A DNA stretch of 64,000 nucleotides. It comes from Leptospirales bacterium. GTDB taxonomy: Bacteria; Spirochaetota; Leptospiria; Leptospirales; Leptonemataceae. Numbering within the stretch: position 1 is the first letter of the stretch; every line of letters begins with the position of its first letter. The stretch lies in contig JAIBBN010000001.1 in assembly GCA_019694655.1 (NCBI GenBank), positions 248,001-312,000 on the forward strand, given 5' to 3'. Below the pieces are notes generated by a model, which had not been told where the DNA came from, searched no databases, and saw only the letters and a list, made by a program, of their open reading frames with translations. Shown here one piece after another: positions 60,386 through 64,000 of the stretch. The position numbers were made by a program, and so were the translations under genes.

Positions 60386-60504
60386 TGGAGATTGCACTGA
60401 CCGTATCCAGTATGCTATCGCTGCTCTCGCTGGCAGCGGCTGCCGTCGGCATTGCCTTTGTCGCCTGGCGACAGTCGCTCCGAAACCTGGAGGGCGCGTC
60501 CTGA
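60385..60504 (+). CDS. 39-residue membrane peptide coupled to kdsD
   Basis: ATG 60385 overlaps the kdsD stop (TAATG). The peptide has a short N-terminal segment, a single hydrophobic helix (about residues 4-29), then RQSLRNLEGAS. The length and helix look like a small membrane protein. Its coupling and the intact reading frame support reality, but no family is known. It ends 58 bp before the DUF1569 start. Confidence 0.5.
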   Translation: MEIALTVSSMLSLLSLAAAAVGIAFVAWRQSLRNLEGAS

Positions 60505-60562
60505 ACAGCGCCGGGCGCTTCTTTCCGCTTGCCTTCCGCCGGGAGCGTCCTGCGATACGGCT

Positions 60563-61147
60563 ATGTCGGACCGCGCCATTCAATCGGAAACGATCTCCCG
60601 CGCCGAGCTGCTGCAGCGCGCGGCCTTAGCCGGCGCGGCCATCGCTCTGGCTGGCGGCGCGACAAATGCTTGCAGCGCAGGAGAGGTCCCGCTGGTTCAG
60701 GATATGAAACTGACCGCCCTGGATGCCGCCGTGCAGGAACTGCAAAAGCTGCGAGCAGCGCCGGCGGTGCAGCTGGGCGGCGACTGGAGCGTGCGCAAGG
60801 TCATGCTGCATTGCGCCCAGAGCATTGATCTATCGATCGACGGCTTTCCGCAGATGAAGTCCGGACTGTTTCGGGCCACAATAGGCCGCATCGCGCGCAG
60901 CAAGTTTTTGAGCGATGGCAAGATGTCGCACAACTTGACGGATGCGATTCCGGGCGCCCCGGAGTTCGCCAACGCGGGCGACTGGAAGGATGGAATCGAT
61001 GTTTTACTGACGGCTATTCGGCGCTTTCAAGCCCACAATGGCGTAATGCAGCCGCACTTTGCTTACGGCGAAACCAATAAGTCAGAATACGAGCAGCTGC
61101 ATGCTATGCACATCGCCAATCATCTCTCGGCCATGCAGTACAGCTGA
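60563..61147 (+). CDS. DUF1569 family protein with lipoprotein-like or Tat-like N-terminus
   Basis: The 194-residue protein: N-terminal hydrophobic AALAGAAIALAGGATNAC (Cys37 may be lipidated), then GDWSVRKVMLHCAQSIDLSIDGFP, GKMSHNLTDAIPGAPEF, and LHAMHIANHLSAMQY, the DUF1569/DinB-like four-helix bundle with metal-binding His residues. Function unknown; DinB-like proteins are often thiol-dependent transferases. The ATG at 60563 is chosen as the start of the signal-like region. Confidence 0.82.
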   Translation: MSDRAIQSETISRAELLQRAALAGAAIALAGGATNACSAGEVPLVQDMKLTALDAAVQELQKLRAAPAVQLGGDWSVRKVMLHCAQSIDLSIDGFPQMKSGLFRATIGRIARSKFLSDGKMSHNLTDAIPGAPEFANAGDWKDGIDVLLTAIRRFQAHNGVMQPHFAYGETNKSEYEQLHAMHIANHLSAMQYS

Positions 61148-61234
61148 GCAAGCGCGACAGCCCTGTTATTTGTAGCATACAATTTACATTTTACTCTGAA
61201 AGTATCTGGACAGAACGTCTGACCGCACGGCGGC

Positions 61235-61678
61235 ATGGCGACCATGGCAAAGCAAATTCTTGTTCCGCCGGGCGGCGGACTGACTTACGATTGGACCCAG
61301 GATCACGTCTGCGTAAAATGCGGCGCAAATCTCACCGAAGGCCGTACCACGGTAGTTGAAGACACATTGAAGCCAGGCTTTCATCTGGCGCGCCATCATC
61401 ACCGCCAGATGACGGAGATCTTCTACATACTAAAAGGCAGCGTTACCTTTCGATTCGACGATGAAACAATTGAGGCGACGCCGGGCGCCACGGTGAACAT
61501 TCCGCCCACGGTCTGGCATGAAGTCATGTGCAAAGACGGCGGCCAGTTGATTACCGTCTTTTCGCCAGGCGGATTTGACCAGTACCTTGCGGAACTGGCG
61601 GCGATGAGCTCCGATCAGTTGAACAATGAGCAGTTGGTCAACGAGCTTGGCGAGCGCTACGATATCTGGCTGCACTGA
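61235..61678 (+). CDS. Cupin-domain protein
   Basis: The 147-residue single-domain cupin has the metal motif HHHRQMTEIFYILKGSVTF and GATVNIPPTVWHEV. Two Cys (VCVKC) lie in the N-terminal part. A small-molecule or sugar-binding or isomerase role is typical for this type; no specific substrate can be named. Two ATGs (61235, 61244) are possible. A short AT-rich stretch with promoter-like character lies just upstream (61170-61215). Confidence 0.88.
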   Translation: MATMAKQILVPPGGGLTYDWTQDHVCVKCGANLTEGRTTVVEDTLKPGFHLARHHHRQMTEIFYILKGSVTFRFDDETIEATPGATVNIPPTVWHEVMCKDGGQLITVFSPGGFDQYLAELAAMSSDQLNNEQLVNELGERYDIWLH

Positions 61679-61712
61679 TCTGCAGCCCATCACGCTGTGC
61701 GGCGCCTCCGAC

Positions 61713-62336
61713 TCAGGGTTGTGCTGAAGGCGGCGGCTCAAGTTCGGGCGTCGCGCCTCCGGCTTCGCTTTGCGGCGCTGGCGACTCCGCTTGCGGCGCT
61801 GTCGGCTCGACTGTAGGCCCTGGCGGCGCCTCTTCGGCAGACGATGGATTGGTGAGGCTGGCGTCAGTATCAGCGTCGGCAGGTGCGGACTCAGCCGGTC
61901 TGGACTCAGCGGGCGCCGTGGTTGCCGGCGTTGTTTCGCTGGCCGGAGTTTCGGCAGGCGCTGGCCCGGGGAGCGGCGCGATAAATCGATAGATGCTGGC
62001 CACGCGCAACTCAAGGCGTTCGTAGCTGCTGATGCGACAGCCAACGGAACGCTGCAGGCTTTCGCGAGCGCGCAACTCAACAAAGACCGGACACTCCAGC
62101 GTTTCTACGCCGGCGCCGCTCAGAACCAGCATCAGATGAACAGATCGCGGCGCAGGCATTCGGTTCGCCACGCTGACGCGAAACGCGCTGTAACCATTCG
62201 CCGCGCTCTGCTCAGGGCTAACGCTGATATGGATTCCGCCTTCGCGCACGCTCCTCCCGACCGGCAGGGATAGCAGGGGCGGCGTCGCTATCAAAGCGAT
62301 GCCGGCGACCAGAAAAAACGCGCTGCGAATTGCCAT
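61713..62336 (-). CDS. Secreted protein with Pro/Ala/Glu-rich tail
   Basis: The 207-residue protein has a signal peptide from ATG 62336 (MAIRSAFFLVAGIALIATPPLLSL), a beta-rich domain (VREGGIHISVSPEQSAANGYSAF, RSVHLMLVLSGAG, RISSYERLELRVASIYRF), and from about residue 127 a long low-complexity tail of Pro, Ala, Glu, Ser and Thr. The tail resembles a cell-wall-spanning or glycosylated linker, though no anchor motif follows. Function unknown. Divergent from gltB. Confidence 0.65.
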   Translation of the reverse strand: MAIRSAFFLVAGIALIATPPLLSLPVGRSVREGGIHISVSPEQSAANGYSAFRVSVANRMPAPRSVHLMLVLSGAGVETLECPVFVELRARESLQRSVGCRISSYERLELRVASIYRFIAPLPGPAPAETPASETTPATTAPAESRPAESAPADADTDASLTNPSSAEEAPPGPTVEPTAPQAESPAPQSEAGGATPELEPPPSAQP

Positions 62337-62561
62337 CGATACGAATCGGTCCTCGTTGCAGGCACTTCGCAATCACAAATCTATCCTGCGGCGCCTGTTT
62401 TTTGGGCGCCATGCGCTGCCTTCTGCAGAAGTCGCAAGGCTTCGGGCAAGGAGTCGCTATTTGCGGCGCCAACTCTATATTTACATAGCGGGGCCGCTTG
62501 CAGATCGTGGCCTGTACGGCTGCCGCGCACAGCAGACGGCGGCCGTAAGGGTGCGCAGCTC

Positions 62562-64000
62562 ATGGAACAGCCTAATACGCAGCCAGACTACGTAGCGCCG
62601 GGCCTGCCACGGTCCCAGGGCATGTACGATCCAGCACAGGAGAAAGACTCCTGCGGCGTTGGCTTTGTCGTCGATATCACCGGTAAAAAATCGCGGCGCA
62701 CCATCGACATGGGGCTGACCTCGATCATCAATCTCGAACATCGCGGCGCAGTTGGCGCCGATCCGGAGACCGGCGACGGTTCGGGCATTCTGATCCAGCT
62801 TCCGGACGTTTTTTTTCGGCGGGTCTGCGGCGAGCAATCGCTCAAGTTGCCGGCGGCCGGACGCTACGCCGTCGGATTTATCTATCTGCCGCAAAATCCC
62901 ACGACGCGTAAGGCGCTGGAGACGCTTATCGAAAAAGTCGTGGTCGATGAGAATCAAAACTTCCTGGGCTGGCGCGACGTTCCGGTAGACCCGCGCGTGC
63001 CCGGCGAAGGCGCCCGCAAGACAGCGCCCTATTTGCGGCAATGCTTTGTGGGCGCCTCCGAGGATATTGCCAGCATCGACGAATTTGAGCGGCGACTGTA
63101 CTTGATCCGCCGCATCATCGACCGCCGCGTGCGCGCTGAGTACAAGCTCGATCGTTCTAAGTACTACGTAGCATCTTTCAGCTGTCGCACAATCATCTAC
63201 AAGGGCATGCTCATGGCCCAACAGTTGATCGACTTTTATAAGGATCTCAGCGCCCCGGATATGGAGTCGGCGCTGGCGCTGATCCACCAGCGCTATTCCA
63301 CCAATACCTTTCCTACCTGGGATCTGGCGCAGCCCTTCCGTCAGATTGCGCACAACGGAGAGATCAATACCGTCCGCGGCAACAAGAACTGGATGGAAGC
63401 GCGGCAGATGGCCATGGAGTCTTCGATCTATGGCAAGGATCTGCGGCGGATGCTGCCAATCATTATGGAAGGCCAGAGCGATTCGGCGACCTTTGATTCC
63501 GTTCTGGAATTGCTGGTAATGGGCGGACGCACCATCCCGCACGCCATCATGATGATGATTCCCGAGGCCTGGTCCAAGAATCAGGCGATGGACCCTGACC
63601 GTCGCAATTTCTACGAATACCATGCCACGATGATGGAGCCCTGGGACGGTCCGGCGGCGGTGGCCTTTACCGATGGAGAGATCATCGGCGCAACCCTGGA
63701 TCGCAATGGCCTGCGCCCGGCGCGCTACATTATTACTCGCGACAACCTGGTGCTGATGGCCTCCGAGGTTGGCGCCGTCGACGTTGATCCGGCGAACATC
63801 GCCTACAATGGCAAGCTGCAGCCGGGCAAGATGCTATTGATTGATCTTCGCGAACAACGCATTGTTGCTGACGAAGAAATCAAGCAACGGATCTGCACGC
63901 AGCAGCCCTACGGCGAGTGGGTGCAGCAGAATCTGGTGCGACTCAATGAGTTGCCGGATCCGCCCTTTGTGCATCTTCCCGACCATGAGACGGTGCTGGA
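62562..64000 (+). CDS. gltB: Glutamate synthase large subunit, N-terminal part (runs off the edge)
   Basis: ATG 62562 opens a frame that continues past the right edge. The 30-residue propeptide MEQPNTQPDY... ends at KDSCGVGF, where Cys31 becomes the N-terminal catalytic nucleophile of the class II glutaminase (Ntn) domain. HRGAVGADPETGDGSGI, RYSTNTFPTW, LAQPFRQIAHNGEINT and the ASEVGAVD region are conserved. The enzyme makes glutamate from glutamine and 2-oxoglutarate. About 479 codons are visible of roughly 1,500. The 225 bp upstream contain no gene. Confidence 0.95.
   Translation, partial: MEQPNTQPDYVAPGLPRSQGMYDPAQEKDSCGVGFVVDITGKKSRRTIDMGLTSIINLEHRGAVGADPETGDGSGILIQLPDVFFRRVCGEQSLKLPAAGRYAVGFIYLPQNPTTRKALETLIEKVVVDENQNFLGWRDVPVDPRVPGEGARKTAPYLRQCFVGASEDIASIDEFERRLYLIRRIIDRRVRAEYKLDRSKYYVASFSCRTIIYKGMLMAQQLIDFYKDLSAPDMESALALIHQRYSTNTFPTWDLAQPFRQIAHNGEINTVRGNKNWMEARQMAMESSIYGKDLRRMLPIIMEGQSDSATFDSVLELLVMGGRTIPHAIMMMIPEAWSKNQAMDPDRRNFYEYHATMMEPWDGPAAVAFTDGEIIGATLDRNGLRPARYIITRDNLVLMASEVGAVDVDPANIAYNGKLQPGKMLLIDLREQRIVADEEIKQRICTQQPYGEWVQQNLVRLNELPDPPFVHLPDHETVL

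Noticed and set aside
62390-62410. GGCGCC ... GGCGCC hairpin with a T-rich loop upstream of gltB
   Set aside because: Only 6 bp, self-complementary GC word common in this genome, and no T tract after the stem.
62481-63623. Minus-strand frame of 380 codons
   Set aside because: Antisense to gltB, which has conserved glutaminase motifs throughout.
1-64000. Integrated mobile element or phage
   Set aside because: No integrase, transposase, att-like repeats or phage structural genes were seen; the genes are mostly housekeeping or lineage-specific.

Overview
The window is a GC-rich, gene-dense chromosomal segment from a Gram-negative, flagellated bacterium. The best fit is Spirochaetota, order Leptospirales (a Leptospira, Leptonema or Turneriella relative). 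The grounds are: an flbD-motA-motB-fliL flagellar motor block; an OmpL47-like Ig-repeat surface protein; several lipoproteins with loose spirochaete-type lipoboxes; many Cys-rich secreted helical proteins; a Kdo transferase and a KpsF/KdsD isomerase (LPS); and a TM/HAMP/PP2C/TPR phosphatase. The placement is inferred from gene content. No rRNA, tRNA, CRISPR array, transposase or phage gene was found, and the window reads as core or near-core chromosome. Translational coupling (ATGA, GTGA, TGATG) is common.

Layout. 1-8.8 kb: partial secreted protein, ATP-type phosphofructokinase, RND efflux pump, GT39-like membrane glycosyltransferase with a coupled Cys-rich protein, and a DECR-like SDR. 8.9-13.6 kb: GH13 glucosidase, small membrane protein, citrate synthase coupled to an orphan ParB-like protein, beta-barrel. 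13.7-18.5 kb (minus): GH1, orphan zf-HC2 protein, OmpL47-like protein, purM and rlmN in one run. 18.5-24.2 kb: duplicated-Cys secreted protein, RNase D-like nuclease, M14 peptidase, lytic transglycosylase, outer-membrane barrel. 24.3-25.7 kb: two hotdog (MaoC) subunits and an NTF2-like protein. 25.7-29.2 kb (minus): MBOAT acyltransferase, DUF1289 protein, then a cobalamin riboswitch in front of two lipoprotein genes. 29.4-32.0 kb: flagellar motor. 32.1-34.8 kb (minus): NPP-type phosphatase and Kdo transferase.

35-48 kb: HAD hydrolase, AAA+ ATPase with an unrecognised N-terminal domain, DUF4416, bifunctional-nuclease/UVR protein, GlsB, PduO-type cobalamin adenosyltransferase, thymidylate kinase, a large membrane protein coupled to rarA and a mini zinc ribbon, PhoU-like protein, a nucleotidyltransferase-like protein, and the PP2C-TPR phosphatase. 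48-57 kb: ClC channel, a degenerate AMP-binding protein, NeuB-like synthase coupled to a NusG paralogue, TetR regulator, a broken serine hydrolase, and a Kef-type antiporter. 57-64 kb: NHL-repeat protein, ECF sigma/anti-sigma pair, kdsD, a 39-residue membrane peptide, DUF1569, cupin, a secreted protein with an acidic/Pro tail, and the start of gltB running off the right edge.

The most notable item is the minus-strand cobalamin riboswitch (about 27230-27427). Its only downstream genes are two lipoproteins with no annotated B12 function, so they are candidates for an undescribed surface B12-acquisition module. The PduO-type adenosyltransferase at 39.4 kb shows that the organism uses cobalamin.
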